A DNA stretch of 64,000 nucleotides from Rhodopseudomonas sp. (GTDB lineage: Bacteria > Pseudomonadota > Alphaproteobacteria > Rhizobiales > Xanthobacteraceae): contig NZ_JACABA010000003.1 of the NCBI RefSeq assembly GCF_013377015.1, positions 219,510 through 283,509 on the forward strand, written 5' to 3'. Below, piece by piece: positions 46,216 through 55,455 of the stretch (position 1 is its first letter; every line of letters starts with the position of its first letter). The position numbers and the translations under genes were made by a program. The notes below the pieces were generated by a model. It was given only the letters and a program-made list of their open reading frames with translations, was not told where the DNA came from and made no database searches.

Positions 46216-48081
46216 CTATTTCGCCTCGCCAGTGGCCGGCTTCGCGGTCGACCACCACAGATCCGGGACCCCGACGCCGATATATTTCGGCAGGTTCGGC
46301 GGGTGGCCGAACACGTCCCAATAGGCCAACCGGTGTGAATTAGCGTACCATTGCGGCACCCAGTAGCGCCCGGCGCGGATGATGCGATCAAGCGCGCGCG
46401 CCGCGACCACCAGTTTCGCGCGGGTATCGGCAGCGATCACCAGATCCATCATCGCGTCGATCGCCGGATCGGAAATCCCGGCCAGATTGTTCGAGCCTTT
46501 GGTGACGGCAGACCGAATCGAGAAGAACGAGCGCAGCGAATCGCCCGGCACGGTCGAAAAGCTGAATCGCTCGATGGTGATGTCGAAATCGAAATCGTCG
46601 CGGCGCGCGCGGAATTGCACCGGATCGACCAGCCGTAGCGTCGCCTCGATCCCGAGCGTGCCGAGATTCTTGATATAGGGCATGTGATGTGGCTGAAAGG
46701 TCGGCTCGTCGAGCAGGAATTCGATCTTGAATGGCTCGCCCTGCGGCGTCAGCCGCTTGCCGTCCCTGATCACGCAACCGGCCTCGTTCAACAGTTGCAC
46801 CGCCTTCTTCAACAGCGCGCGATCCTGCCCGGAGCCGTCCGAGGTCGGCGGCACGTAGGGCGCGCCGAACACTTCGTCGGGCACCTTGCCGCGGAACGGT
46901 TCCAGCAAGGCGAGTTCGTCAGGCGACGGCAGACCGTTCGCCATCATGTCGGAATTCTGGAACGGCGACACCGTGCGCACATAGGCGCCGTACATGATGC
47001 TCTTGTTGGTCCATTCGAAATCGAACGCGTAGCCCAGCGCCTCGCGCACCCGCGGGTCCTTGAATTTGTCGCGCCGGGTGTTGAGAAACCAGCCCTGCGC
47101 TCCCGACGGCGTTTCATCCGGCAGTAGCTCGCGTTTGACCCGGCCGTCGGCCACGGCCGGAAAATCATAGCGGGTATTCCAGGTTCGCGAGGTGAACTCC
47201 TCGCGGAACAGATAGTTACGACCGGTAAACCCCTCGAAGGCGACGTCGCGGTCGCGATAGAAATCGTAGCGAATACCATCGAAATTGTAGCTGCCGCGGC
47301 TAACCGGCAGCTCGGCGCCCCACCAATCCTTGACGCGGTCGAATTCGATGTAGCGGCCAACCTCAAACTTGCCGACCTTGTAGGGTCCGCTGCCGAGCGG
47401 AATCTCCAGCGTCGATTCGTCGAACGGCTGCCTGGCGTAGTAGGCCTGCGAGAAGATCGGCAACCCGGCCACGAACAGCGGCACGTCGCGGCCGCGCTTC
47501 GGCGCGAAGGTGACGACCAAGGTGGCGTCGTCGGGCGCTTCCGCTTTCACCATGTCGCGCATCTGCTGGGTGATCAGCGGATGGCCCTTGGTCTTCAGCG
47601 CGGTCAACGAGAATGCCGCGTCTCTTGCGGTCAGCTTGCTGCCGTCGTGAAACCGCGCTTCCGGGCGCAGCGCGAAGCGATAGATGAGCCCGTCGGCGGA
47701 AGTCGCCACCGATTTGGCGACCAGCCCGTACATCGCATCGGGTTCGTCGCCGGCACGGATCATCAACGGCGCGAAGGTTGCGCCCATGCCCTGGGCGCCA
47801 TCGCCCTTCAGGATGTAGGCGTTGAGCGAATTGAAGGTCTGGAACGACTGGTTGAAGGCGCGGCCCGACGGGATGGAGCTGAACACCCCGCCTTTCGGCG
47901 CGTCGACATTAACGTAGTCGAAATGGTGGAAGTCAGCCGGATATTTCAGATCGCCGAAGGCCGAGATGCCGTGGGCCAGGGTTTCGCCCTCAGCCTCAGC
48001 CGCCGCCGCGAGTGACAGCCGTGTCGCCGCCAGCGCGCCGATGCCGAGCCCGAGCACATTGCGGCGGTTGAGCGGCGCCAT
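46216..48081 (-). CDS. yejA: Extracellular solute-binding protein YejA, second paralogue
   Basis: A 621-residue family 5 binding protein. The leader contains L-N-R-R-N-V-L-G-L-G, a twin-arginine-like start, and ends near L-A-A-A-A-E-A. The mature start H-G-I-S-A-F-G-D-L-K-Y-P-A-D-F and Y-V-N-V-D-A-P-K-G-G identify the YejA class. It captures oligopeptides in the periplasm for YejBEF. I chose the ATG at 48081. It lies between the first yejA and yejB with gaps of 14 and 3 bases, so both are in the operon. Confidence 0.93.
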   Translation of the reverse strand: MAPLNRRNVLGLGIGALAATRLSLAAAAEAEGETLAHGISAFGDLKYPADFHHFDYVNVDAPKGGVFSSIPSGRAFNQSFQTFNSLNAYILKGDGAQGMGATFAPLMIRAGDEPDAMYGLVAKSVATSADGLIYRFALRPEARFHDGSKLTARDAAFSLTALKTKGHPLITQQMRDMVKAEAPDDATLVVTFAPKRGRDVPLFVAGLPIFSQAYYARQPFDESTLEIPLGSGPYKVGKFEVGRYIEFDRVKDWWGAELPVSRGSYNFDGIRYDFYRDRDVAFEGFTGRNYLFREEFTSRTWNTRYDFPAVADGRVKRELLPDETPSGAQGWFLNTRRDKFKDPRVREALGYAFDFEWTNKSIMYGAYVRTVSPFQNSDMMANGLPSPDELALLEPFRGKVPDEVFGAPYVPPTSDGSGQDRALLKKAVQLLNEAGCVIRDGKRLTPQGEPFKIEFLLDEPTFQPHHMPYIKNLGTLGIEATLRLVDPVQFRARRDDFDFDITIERFSFSTVPGDSLRSFFSIRSAVTKGSNNLAGISDPAIDAMMDLVIAADTRAKLVVAARALDRIIRAGRYWVPQWYANSHRLAYWDVFGHPPNLPKYIGVGVPDLWWSTAKPATGEAK

Positions 48082-48095
48082 GCGCAGAAGATTCC

Positions 48096-49991
48096 TCAAG
48101 AGCGTTTGCCGATCTTGGCGGCCTTCTCGGGATCGTACCACCACAGCGACGGCAGTCCGGCGCGGGCGTATTTCGGCAGCGGCTCGGCGTGGCTGAAGCG
48201 GTCCCACCGCGCATAGCGCGCGAAGCCGTAGGTGAATTGCGGCACCACGTAGAAATTCCACAGCAGCACGCGGTCGAGCGCCCGCGTCGCCGCGACCAGC
48301 TCGTTTCGGTTCTTGGCGAAAATCACCTTTTCGATCAGCGCATCGACCGCCGGATTCTTGACGCCGATGCTGTTGCGCGAGCCCGGTTGATCGGCGGCCT
48401 GCGAGCCCCAATATTCCCGCTGCTCGTTGCCGGGCGACAACGATTCGCCCCAGACGTCGGTGATGATATCGAAATCGAACGCCCTGATCCGGTTCTGATA
48501 TTGCGCGTCGTCGACGATCCTGATCGCGACGGTGACGCCGATCCGCTCCAGCGACGGCTTGTAGAACAGCGCGATTCGTTCCGAGGACGGATCCTGCACC
48601 AGGATTTCGACATTGACCGGCTTGCCGGCGGGATCGACCAGCAGGCGATCGCGCACCTCGAATTTGGCCTCCCGCAGCAGCTTCATCGCCTCGCGCAGAT
48701 TGCCGCGCACCGCCTCGGGGTTGCCGCCGACCGGATTGGCATAGGGGGTGGCGAACAGTTCGGCCGGCACCTTGTCGCGTACGGTGTCGAGGATCGCCAG
48801 TTCGTCGCCCTGCGGAATTCCCGACGAGGCGAGTTCGGTGCCTTCGAAGTAGCTGTTGATCCGCTTGTACTGGCCGTAGAACAGCTGCTTGTTCATCTCT
48901 TCGAAATCGAACGCGTAGTTGAAGGCGCGGCGCAGCCGGGCATCCTTGAACATATCGCGACGCAGGTTGAGCACGAAGCCCTGCATCCGCCCGGAATCGT
49001 TGATCGGGAATTCTTCCTTGACCACGCGCTTCTCGGTCACGGCGGGAAAGTCATAGGCCGTGGCCCATTGCTTGGCCGAGTTCTCGACGATCCAGTCGGC
49101 CTGATCGGCCTTGAAGGCTTCCAGCGCGACCGTGTTGTCGCGAAAGAATTCGAATCGCAATTCGTCGAAATTGTTCTGGCCGGTCCGGGTCGGCGTCGCC
49201 GCGCCCCAGTAATCCTTGACCCGCTCCAGCGTCACCGACCGGCCGGCGACGAACTCCTTGATGCGATACGGCCCCGAGCCGAGCGGCTTTTCCAGCGTGG
49301 TCGCCGAAATGTCGCGCTTGCGGCCCTGATCGTCGCTGCCTTCCCACCAGTGCTTCGGCAGCACCACGAGTTCGCCGACGATGGTCGGCAATTCGCGATT
49401 GCCGGGCGCGTCGAAGCTGAAGGTGATCTCACGGTCGCCGGTCTTTTCGGTCTTGATCACGTGACGATAATACGAGGCGTAGCGCGGACTGTATTGCTTC
49501 AACGCTTCCAGCGAGAAGATCACGTCCTCCGGCGTCACCGGCTTGCCGTCGTGCCAGCGCGCATCCGCCCGCAGCCGGTACTTCACCCATGAGAAGTCGT
49601 CGGGATGAGCGGCGGCTTCCGCCAGCAGGCCATATTCGGTGGCGACTTCGTCCTGCGACTGCGTCATCAGGGTTTCGTAGATCAGCCCGACCGCCGGGGC
49701 GATGTTGCCCTTCACGCCGGCCACCGCGAGGTTGAAATTATCGAAGGTGCCGATCGAGATCTGGCGTGCGACCCCGCCGCTCGGCGCATCCGGGTTGACG
49801 TAATCGAAGCGCTTGAAGCCGGCGGGATATTTGAGATCGCCGAACAGCGACAGGCCGTGCCGCCAGACCGGTTCGCCGGCGGCACGCGTCGGGGTCGTGG
49901 CCGCGATGGAGAAGCCGGACCCAAGTCCCAGCGCCGGGGCGGCTGCCGCCAGGGCGCCGCCTTGAAGGAGATCTCGTCGGGTAATGGCCAA
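48096..49991 (-). CDS. yejA: Extracellular solute-binding protein YejA, first paralogue
   Basis: A 631-residue family 5 binding protein with the Tat-type leader I-T-R-R-D-L-L-Q-G-G-A-L-A-A-A. The mature start is G-L-S-L-F-G-D-L-K-Y-P-A-G-F and Y-V-N-P-D-A-P-S-G-G; R-W-H-D-G-K-P-V-T-P-E-D-V and W-Y-D-P-E-K follow. The start is a TTG at 49991 with AGGA ten bases upstream. It is the first gene of the yej operon. The clear divergence from the second copy suggests two peptide specificities feeding one transporter. Confidence 0.93.
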   Translation of the reverse strand: MAITRRDLLQGGALAAAAPALGLGSGFSIAATTPTRAAGEPVWRHGLSLFGDLKYPAGFKRFDYVNPDAPSGGVARQISIGTFDNFNLAVAGVKGNIAPAVGLIYETLMTQSQDEVATEYGLLAEAAAHPDDFSWVKYRLRADARWHDGKPVTPEDVIFSLEALKQYSPRYASYYRHVIKTEKTGDREITFSFDAPGNRELPTIVGELVVLPKHWWEGSDDQGRKRDISATTLEKPLGSGPYRIKEFVAGRSVTLERVKDYWGAATPTRTGQNNFDELRFEFFRDNTVALEAFKADQADWIVENSAKQWATAYDFPAVTEKRVVKEEFPINDSGRMQGFVLNLRRDMFKDARLRRAFNYAFDFEEMNKQLFYGQYKRINSYFEGTELASSGIPQGDELAILDTVRDKVPAELFATPYANPVGGNPEAVRGNLREAMKLLREAKFEVRDRLLVDPAGKPVNVEILVQDPSSERIALFYKPSLERIGVTVAIRIVDDAQYQNRIRAFDFDIITDVWGESLSPGNEQREYWGSQAADQPGSRNSIGVKNPAVDALIEKVIFAKNRNELVAATRALDRVLLWNFYVVPQFTYGFARYARWDRFSHAEPLPKYARAGLPSLWWYDPEKAAKIGKRS

Positions 49992-50147
49992 GGTGCTGAA
50001 TTCCTGTTCGGATCGGATCGCGAGTAGAGGCTGAATATAAGGCGAGGATTCGACCGACTATGCCGGATTTTTGCGACGATATCACCCCGTCCCGGGCGCC
50101 CGTCGCGGCGAAACGTCCCGATCCCCGAACGGGCAGGCGCACAAGAA

Positions 50148-50171
50148 AACGGCCAGGAAAACCTGGCCGTT
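50148..50171 (-). terminator. Rho-independent terminator of the cytochrome c gene
   Basis: AACGGCCAGG and CCTGGCCGTT form a perfect ten-base stem with a four-base loop; on the minus strand it is followed by TTTCTTG. It lies about 30 bases after the cytochrome stop and separates that gene from the yej operon. Confidence 0.85.
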
Positions 50172-50201
50172 GAACGAATCGATGAGGACGGGAAACGGCA
50201 G

Positions 50202-50753
50202 CTATTTCGACGCCGTGGGCAGCGGCTGCGGATTGTCAGCCAGCGTGCGGAGGTAGCCGATGACATCGGCGCGCTCGCTGTCCTTCGCGATGCCTGCAAA
50301 GCCCATCGCGGTTCCCGGGACGTAGCCCTTCGGATTGGCAACGAAGTGGTTCAGCTCTTCATAGGTCCATTTGCCGCCCTTGGCCTTCATCGCGGCGGAG
50401 TAATTGAACCCTGGCTCGGCGGCGCGATCACGGCCGACGATGCCATAGAGGTTCGGACCGACGCGGTTGGGGCCGCCCTTCTCGAAGGTGTGGCAGGCCG
50501 CGCACTTCTTGGCGGCTCCCATGCCTTTTTCCACCGACGCGGTCTGCAGCAGCTTCTCGATCGGCTCCGACGGCGCGGCTGCGGCTGAGTCCTTACCGGC
50601 GGGCGGTGCCGCTTCCTTCACGGCGATTTCAAAACCGGGCTTGCCCGCCTTGGACGGGGTGAAAATCGCCTGTGCGGCGAAATTCGACACCAGCAGGACG
50701 AGGCAAGTGCCGAGAATGGCGCCGAGCACTTTATTGAGTTCGAAGGAGTCCAT
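50202..50753 (-). CDS. Membrane-anchored cytochrome c (CycM-like)
   Basis: A 183-residue class I cytochrome c. An N-terminal hydrophobic helix (A-I-L-G-T-C-L-V-L-L-V-S-N-F-A-A) serves as an uncleaved anchor, followed by an Ala/Pro linker and the heme domain with C-A-A-C-H near residue 85 and the methionine ligand in G-T-A-M-G-F-A-G. This matches CycM/cytochrome c552 carriers that link the bc1 complex to aa3 oxidase in Bradyrhizobium. The ATG at 50753 gives M-D-S-F-E-L-N-K, the family start. It is divergent from kdsB. Confidence 0.92.
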   Translation of the reverse strand: MDSFELNKVLGAILGTCLVLLVSNFAAQAIFTPSKAGKPGFEIAVKEAAPPAGKDSAAAAPSEPIEKLLQTASVEKGMGAAKKCAACHTFEKGGPNRVGPNLYGIVGRDRAAEPGFNYSAAMKAKGGKWTYEELNHFVANPKGYVPGTAMGFAGIAKDSERADVIGYLRTLADNPQPLPTASK

Positions 50754-50976
50754 GTCGGTCCGGCTCCGGATCGGTAAGGCCAGCTGGCCTGGCTTCGGAT
50801 TAAGTATCGTAGGCATTCGCAACTAGACTTTAGTTGCGATCAGATAACGGTTTGCCGCTGCTCTGGCAACCCGTATAAATGCGGCGCGTTTCCATACCTT
50901 CAGCAGCCTGATACCGCCCCGATTCGGGCTCTGCTGTCAGCCTGATTTTGCACAGCCGGGTCCAGATCCTGTACCT

Positions 50977-51717
50977 ATGACTGAGACCCAGACCCTCGTC
51001 CTGATCCCCGCCCGGATGGCCGCCACGCGACTGCCGGGCAAGCCGCTGCTCGACATCGCCGGCCTGCCGATGATCGTGCACGTGCTGCGCCGCGCCGAGG
51101 CGGCGGCGATCGGCCGGGTCGCAGTGGCCACCGACACCCCGGAAATCGCCGACATCGTGCGCGCGCATGGCGGCGAAGCAGTGATGACGCGCGCCGATCA
51201 CCCCTCGGGCTCGGACCGGATCTACGAGGCGTTACAGACTCTCGACCCTGGCAGGACGATCCAGACCGTGATCAACCTGCAAGGCGATTTCCCCACCATC
51301 CAGCCGGAAAATATTGGCGCCGTGTTGGCGCCGCTGGCCGATCCCGCGGTCGACATCGCGACGCTGGCGGCCGAAATCCACACCGAGGAAGAGAGCACCA
51401 ATCCCAACGTGGTGAAGGTGATCGGCTCGCCGCTGGGGCCACAGCGGTTGCGGGCGCTGTATTTCACCCGCGCCACCGCGCCCTGGGGCGACGGGCCGCG
51501 CTACCACCATATCGGGCTGTACGCCTATCGCCGCGCGGCGCTGGAGCGATTCGTCGGCCTGGCCCCTTCGACATTGGAACAGCGCGAGAAACTCGAACAA
51601 TTGCGCGCGCTCGAGGCCGGGATGCGGATCGACGTCGGCATCGTCGACACCGTGCCGCGCGGCGTCGACACCCCGGCCGACCTCGAAACCGCGCGCCAGA
51701 TACTGGCAAAGCGCTGA
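50977..51717 (+). CDS. kdsB: 3-deoxy-manno-octulosonate cytidylyltransferase
   Basis: A 246-residue enzyme activating Kdo to CMP-Kdo for lipopolysaccharide core synthesis in the cytoplasm. Hallmarks: [34 protein letters not shown] and N-L-Q-G-D-F-P. The C-terminal [11 protein letters not shown] is also present. Length is normal. It is followed 19 bases later by pheA, probably in one transcript. Confidence 0.96.
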   Translation: MTETQTLVLIPARMAATRLPGKPLLDIAGLPMIVHVLRRAEAAAIGRVAVATDTPEIADIVRAHGGEAVMTRADHPSGSDRIYEALQTLDPGRTIQTVINLQGDFPTIQPENIGAVLAPLADPAVDIATLAAEIHTEEESTNPNVVKVIGSPLGPQRLRALYFTRATAPWGDGPRYHHIGLYAYRRAALERFVGLAPSTLEQREKLEQLRALEAGMRIDVGIVDTVPRGVDTPADLETARQILAKR

Positions 51718-51736
51718 ACGACTGCTACAAGGCGCC

Positions 51737-52597
51737 ATGACCAAGACCATGAAAATCGCATTCCAGGGCGAGCCGGGCGCCAATTCCCATATCGCTATCG
51801 CCGACGCCTATCCGGCCGCCGAGGCCCTGCCCTGCGCCACTTTTGAGGACGCACTGGCCGCGATCGCCTCGGGCGAGGCCGATCTCGGCATGATCCCGAT
51901 CGAGAACTCGGTGGCCGGGCGCGTCGCCGACATTCATCACCTGCTGCCGCAATCCGGCCTGTTCATCGTTGGCGAATGGTTCCTGCCGATCCGCCACCAG
52001 CTGATGGCGCCGCGAGGGGCCAAGCTCGCCGACATCAAGACCGTGGAGAGCCACGTTCACGCGCTCGGACAATGCCGGCGGATCATCCGCAAATTCGGCC
52101 TCAAGCCGATCGTCGCCGGCGACACCGCGGGCTCGGCCCGCCTGGTGGCCGAGCGCGGCGACAAGAGCTGCGCGTCGATCGCCTCGCGGCTTGCCGCCAA
52201 GATCTACGGCCTTGAGATCCTCGCCGAGGACGTCGAGGACGAGACCCACAACACCACGCGCTTCGTGGTGCTGGCGCGCGAGCCGCGCTGGGCGCCGCAG
52301 GGCTCCGGCCCGCTGGTCACGACTTTTGTATTTCGGGTGCGCAACCTGCCGGCCGCTTTGTACAAGGCGATGGGCGGCTTCGCCACCAACGGCGTCAACA
52401 TGACCAAGCTGGAAAGCTACATGGTGGACGGCAATTTCTTCGCCACGCAATTCTACGCCGACGTCGACGGCCATCCCGAGGACCGCAACCTCGCCTTCGC
52501 GCTGGACGAACTGAAATTCTTCTCGCGCGAATTCCGCATTGTCGGCGTCTATCCCGGCCATCCTTTCCGCGCGACGTTCAGCGAGACGTCGGACTGA
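51737..52597 (+). CDS. pheA: Prephenate dehydratase
   Basis: A 286-residue monofunctional prephenate dehydratase with a C-terminal ACT domain; it converts prephenate to phenylpyruvate in phenylalanine synthesis. Seen: F-Q-G-E-P-G-A-N-S, I-P-I-E-N-S-V-A-G-R-V, the catalytic N-T-T-R-F segment, then the ACT domain with T-K-L-E-S-Y-M-V. The classical E-S-R-P phenylalanine-binding motif reads E-S-Y-M, which I believe is common in this group. Convergent with the LLM gene, 18 bases away. Confidence 0.96.
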   Translation: MTKTMKIAFQGEPGANSHIAIADAYPAAEALPCATFEDALAAIASGEADLGMIPIENSVAGRVADIHHLLPQSGLFIVGEWFLPIRHQLMAPRGAKLADIKTVESHVHALGQCRRIIRKFGLKPIVAGDTAGSARLVAERGDKSCASIASRLAAKIYGLEILAEDVEDETHNTTRFVVLAREPRWAPQGSGPLVTTFVFRVRNLPAALYKAMGGFATNGVNMTKLESYMVDGNFFATQFYADVDGHPEDRNLAFALDELKFFSREFRIVGVYPGHPFRATFSETSD

Positions 52598-52615
52598 CCG
52601 GCTCTACGACTCCTG

Positions 52616-53632
52616 TTACGCCGCCGCCCGCTGCAGCTGGAATGCATCTGCCAGCATGCTGTATGACCGCTTGCGCGCTTCATGATCATACACCGCGGTG
52701 ATCACCATCAACTCGTCGGCCTGGCTCGCGGCAATCATCGGCTGCAACATCTGGAGCACCGTAGCCGGACTGCCGACAAACAATTTGTCGCGATTGCGCG
52801 CGATCGAGGCGCGCTCGCTGTCCGTATAGGGATAGGCTAGCGCCTCCTCGACGCTGGGCAGCGGCGAATACTGGCCGCGGTCGCGGCGCAGCCGGTTGAG
52901 ATCCATCGAACTCGCCAGCCGCTCAGCCTCGTCGTCGGTCTCGGCGACCACCGCCGCCACTGCCAGGATGCCGTGCGGCGTGCTGCGCCAGCGCGACGGC
53001 CTGAAATGCGCGCGGTAATGCACCAGCGCGTCGGCGGCGTCGAAGGACGCGAAATGATGCGCGAACGCGAAACCCATCCCGACCTGCGCGGACAATTCGG
53101 AGGAGTAGTCGCTGGAGCCGAGCAGCCAGATCGGCGGCAGCGGCACATCGTTGGGCATCGCGATGACGTTGTTATAGGGGTGGCCCGGCGGGAAACCGCG
53201 AGTCTCCCACAGCGTCAGCTCCTGCAGCCGTTCGAGAAAATCATCGCCCTCGCGTACTTCGAGCCGGCGCCGCAGCGCATGCGCGGTGGCCTGATCGGTG
53301 CCGGGCGCGCGGCCGATGCCGAGATCGATCCGGCCCGGAAACAGCGCTTCCAGCATCTTGAACCGTTCGGCCACCATCAGCGGAGCGTGGTTCGGCAGCA
53401 TCACGCCGCCGGATCCGACTCGGATGTGCTTGGTGACCGCGGCGATCTGCCCAATCATGATGTCGGGCGCGGGGCTCGCCACCGACGACAGATTGTGATG
53501 CTCGGCCAGCCAGTAGCGGACATAGCCGAGTGCATCGGCGTGGCGCGCCAGATCGATAGAGTTGCGCAGCGCCGCGGCGGGCGGGGTTCCGGTGGTGACC
53601 ATCGAGAGGTCGAGGATGGAAAGTGGGATCAT
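52616..53632 (-). CDS. LLM-class flavin-dependent oxidoreductase
   Basis: A 338-residue luciferase-like monooxygenase with a TIM-barrel fold. The start P-L-S-I-L-D-L-S is characteristic of the MsnO8/YhbW-like subgroup; [31 protein letters not shown] and G-S-P-A-T-V are further landmarks. Substrate unknown. It stands alone between pheA and the AT-rich gap. Confidence 0.88.
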   Translation of the reverse strand: MIPLSILDLSMVTTGTPPAAALRNSIDLARHADALGYVRYWLAEHHNLSSVASPAPDIMIGQIAAVTKHIRVGSGGVMLPNHAPLMVAERFKMLEALFPGRIDLGIGRAPGTDQATAHALRRRLEVREGDDFLERLQELTLWETRGFPPGHPYNNVIAMPNDVPLPPIWLLGSSDYSSELSAQVGMGFAFAHHFASFDAADALVHYRAHFRPSRWRSTPHGILAVAAVVAETDDEAERLASSMDLNRLRRDRGQYSPLPSVEEALAYPYTDSERASIARNRDKLFVGSPATVLQMLQPMIAASQADELMVITAVYDHEARKRSYSMLADAFQLQRAAA

Positions 53633-54071
53633 CCACCCAAGTTAGGGCGCAGACTGCCGGAGGCAATGGTACTTTCGCGCAGGGCATACCCGCCTTTTTC
53701 ATCGCCGCGGGACGGTCGCCGGGCCTCCGGGCGCGATGGGCAGAAAATGTATTTGAATCTTTTATTTGATGTAGCCCATTCCGAGTTACCTCCTCATTCG
53801 CGTCGATTTCGCGATATATTCTACCTATAAGACCGAATATTTGGAGAGAACTTCACTCCATTTACCCACTATACCATCACAGACATCCGAAAATTTCGAT
53901 CATTTAAGATAAGTTGGGCAATTTCCCATTGTAATTTCGCACGGATGGGCTGGCCGGTCTGGGCGGTTCGGCCTAATTTAACGAGACCGTCCTAGACCCA
54001 ATTGCTCGGTCGCGGGGGCGATTTTGCAGCCGAACCGCCGAGTTCGTAGCCAGCCTGGAGCTTGAGGTGAC
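53633..54071. other. AT-rich gap between the LLM oxidoreductase and metF
   Basis: About 440 bases without a supported gene. The middle (about 53740-53960) is markedly AT-rich compared with all surrounding DNA. On the minus strand a perfect AGGAGGT (53788-53794) sits eight bases before an ATG with only five codons before a stop (53762-53779). The right part must contain the metF promoter. I could not recognise a SAM or other methionine-linked riboswitch. Confidence 0.5.
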
Positions 54072-54959
54072 ATGAGCGACGTGCCGCACCGACTGCCGGC
54101 GATCTCCTTCGAGTTCTTTCCGCCGAAGACCGACGAGATGGAGCGCAGCCTCTGGGAGTCGATCAGCCGGCTGGCGCCGCTGGCGCCGAATTTCGTCTCG
54201 GTGACCTATGGTGCCGGCGGCTCGACCCGCGAGCGCACCCACTCCACCATCGTCCGACTGCTGAAGGAAACTGACCTTACTCCCGCTGCACATCTGACCT
54301 GCGTCGGCGCCTCGCGCGGCGAGGTCGACGACGTGGTGGCGCATTATCACGAGGCCGGCGTGCGCCATATCGTGGCGCTGCGCGGCGATCCCGCGACCGG
54401 GATCGGCACCGCCTACGTGCCGCATCCCGACGGCTACAAGACCTCGGCCGAGCTGGTCGCCAGCATCAAGAAGCGCTTTCCCGATATCGACGTCACGGTG
54501 TCGGCCTATCCGGAGAAGCATCCGGAGAGCGCCAGTTTCGACGTCGATCTCGACGCGCTGCAAGCCAAGATCGATGCCGGCGCGACCCGCGCCATCACCC
54601 AGGTGTTCTTCGACAACGATCTGTACTTCCGCTATCTCGACCGGGTTCGCGCCCGCGGCATCGCCATCCCGATCCTGCCCGGCATCATGCCGATGCACAA
54701 TTTCAAGCAGGCCCGCGCCTTCGTGACCCGCGCCGGCACCACGGTGCCGGATTGGCTGGCGGAAAAATTCGAAGGCCTCGACGACGACGCCGAGACCCGC
54801 AAGCTGGTGGCCGCGGCAGTCGCCGCCGGGCAGGTGCAGAACCTCGCCAAGCACGGCGTCGACACCTTTCATTTCTACACCATGAACCGCGCGGACCTGG
54901 TGTTCGCGATCTGCCATCTGCTCGGGCTGCGCCCGAACGGCGCCCGGAAAGCAGCATGA
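54072..54959 (+). CDS. metF: 5,10-methylenetetrahydrofolate reductase
   Basis: A 295-residue flavoprotein that makes 5-methyltetrahydrofolate, the methyl donor for MetH. The N-terminal F-E-F-F-P-P-K-T, then V-S-V-T-Y-G-A-G-G-S-T-R-E-R-T, H-L-T-C-V-G, the catalytic R-G-D-P and I-T-Q-V-F-F-D-N are all intact. A GAGGTGAC ribosome site precedes the ATG. metH lies just downstream but a DUF559 gene separates them. Confidence 0.97.
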   Translation: MSDVPHRLPAISFEFFPPKTDEMERSLWESISRLAPLAPNFVSVTYGAGGSTRERTHSTIVRLLKETDLTPAAHLTCVGASRGEVDDVVAHYHEAGVRHIVALRGDPATGIGTAYVPHPDGYKTSAELVASIKKRFPDIDVTVSAYPEKHPESASFDVDLDALQAKIDAGATRAITQVFFDNDLYFRYLDRVRARGIAIPILPGIMPMHNFKQARAFVTRAGTTVPDWLAEKFEGLDDDAETRKLVAAAVAAGQVQNLAKHGVDTFHFYTMNRADLVFAICHLLGLRPNGARKAA

Positions 54960-54987
54960 GTTTGCAACTGAATTCCCCAAGCGCACG

Positions 54988-55036
54988 GCGCGCCCCCTCT
55001 CCCCCATGGAGAGAGGGTCGGGGTGAGGGGGCACGA
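54988..55036. repeat. Palindromic repeat left of the DUF559 gene
   Basis: The unit contains CCCCTCTCCC-CCATG-GAGAGAGGG and continues into TCGGGGTGAGGGGG. Read in reverse complement it starts CCCCCTCACCCC, as does the unit at 55396-55434, so the two flank the DUF559 gene in opposite orientation. It is a REP-like family widespread in proteobacteria. Confidence 0.8.
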
Positions 55037-55042
55037 ACGCCA

Positions 55043-55444
55043 ATGATCGTTCGCTCGGCTCAAACACCAACTGCCAGGCGCCTGAGGCGCCAGCCAACGC
55101 AGGCGGAGACGTTGCTGTGGCAGCGTCTCCGCAATCGCCAGCTTGGTGGATGGAAATTCAAGCGCCAGTTTCCGATCGACAGATTTGTCGTGGATTTCTG
55201 TTGCCCCGAAGCCCGTCTGATCGTCGAACTCGACGGCGGACAACACGGGCAGCAGATCGAGAGCGACGCCGCGCGAACAGAGTTGCTGTCCGCGATGGGC
55301 TATCTGGTCGTTCGGTTCTGGAACACTGACATGCTGTCGAACATCGGCGGTGTGCTTGAAACGATTGCCCGGACGATCAGGCCGCATGCGTTCGATCCCC
55401 CTCACCCCAACCCTCTCCCCGGTGGGGAGAGGGAGTCGCGCTGA
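55043..55444 (+). CDS. DUF559 endonuclease-like protein
   Basis: A 133-residue protein of the DUF559 family, related to Vsr/PD-(D/E)xK nucleases. Landmarks: [33 protein letters not shown] and [10 protein letters not shown], which supply the Asp, Glu and Asp of a nuclease-like site, then G-Y-L-V-V-R-F-W-N. The last dozen residues ([12 protein letters not shown]) are encoded by the flanking palindromic repeat. An ATG at 54956 overlapping the metF stop would add 29 residues but they are also repeat-encoded. The biological role is unknown. Confidence 0.82.
   Translation: MIVRSAQTPTARRLRRQPTQAETLLWQRLRNRQLGGWKFKRQFPIDRFVVDFCCPEARLIVELDGGQHGQQIESDAARTELLSAMGYLVVRFWNTDMLSNIGGVLETIARTIRPHAFDPPHPNPLPGGERESR
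55396..55434. repeat. Palindromic repeat right of the DUF559 gene
   Basis: The unit begins CCCCCTCACCCCAACCCTCT and ends with CCCCGGTGGGGAGAGGGA; its core CCTCTCCCC-GGT-GGGGAGAGG is a near-perfect palindrome. It overlaps the 3' end of the DUF559 gene and is the inverted counterpart of the unit at 54988-55036. Confidence 0.8.
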
Positions 55445-55455
55445 GTATATTGAAA

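Noticed and set aside
53940-54071. Possible SAM or cobalamin riboswitch ahead of metF
   Set aside because: I could not find the conserved cores of SAM-II, SAM-I or the B12 box in the leader; covariance-model search would be decisive.
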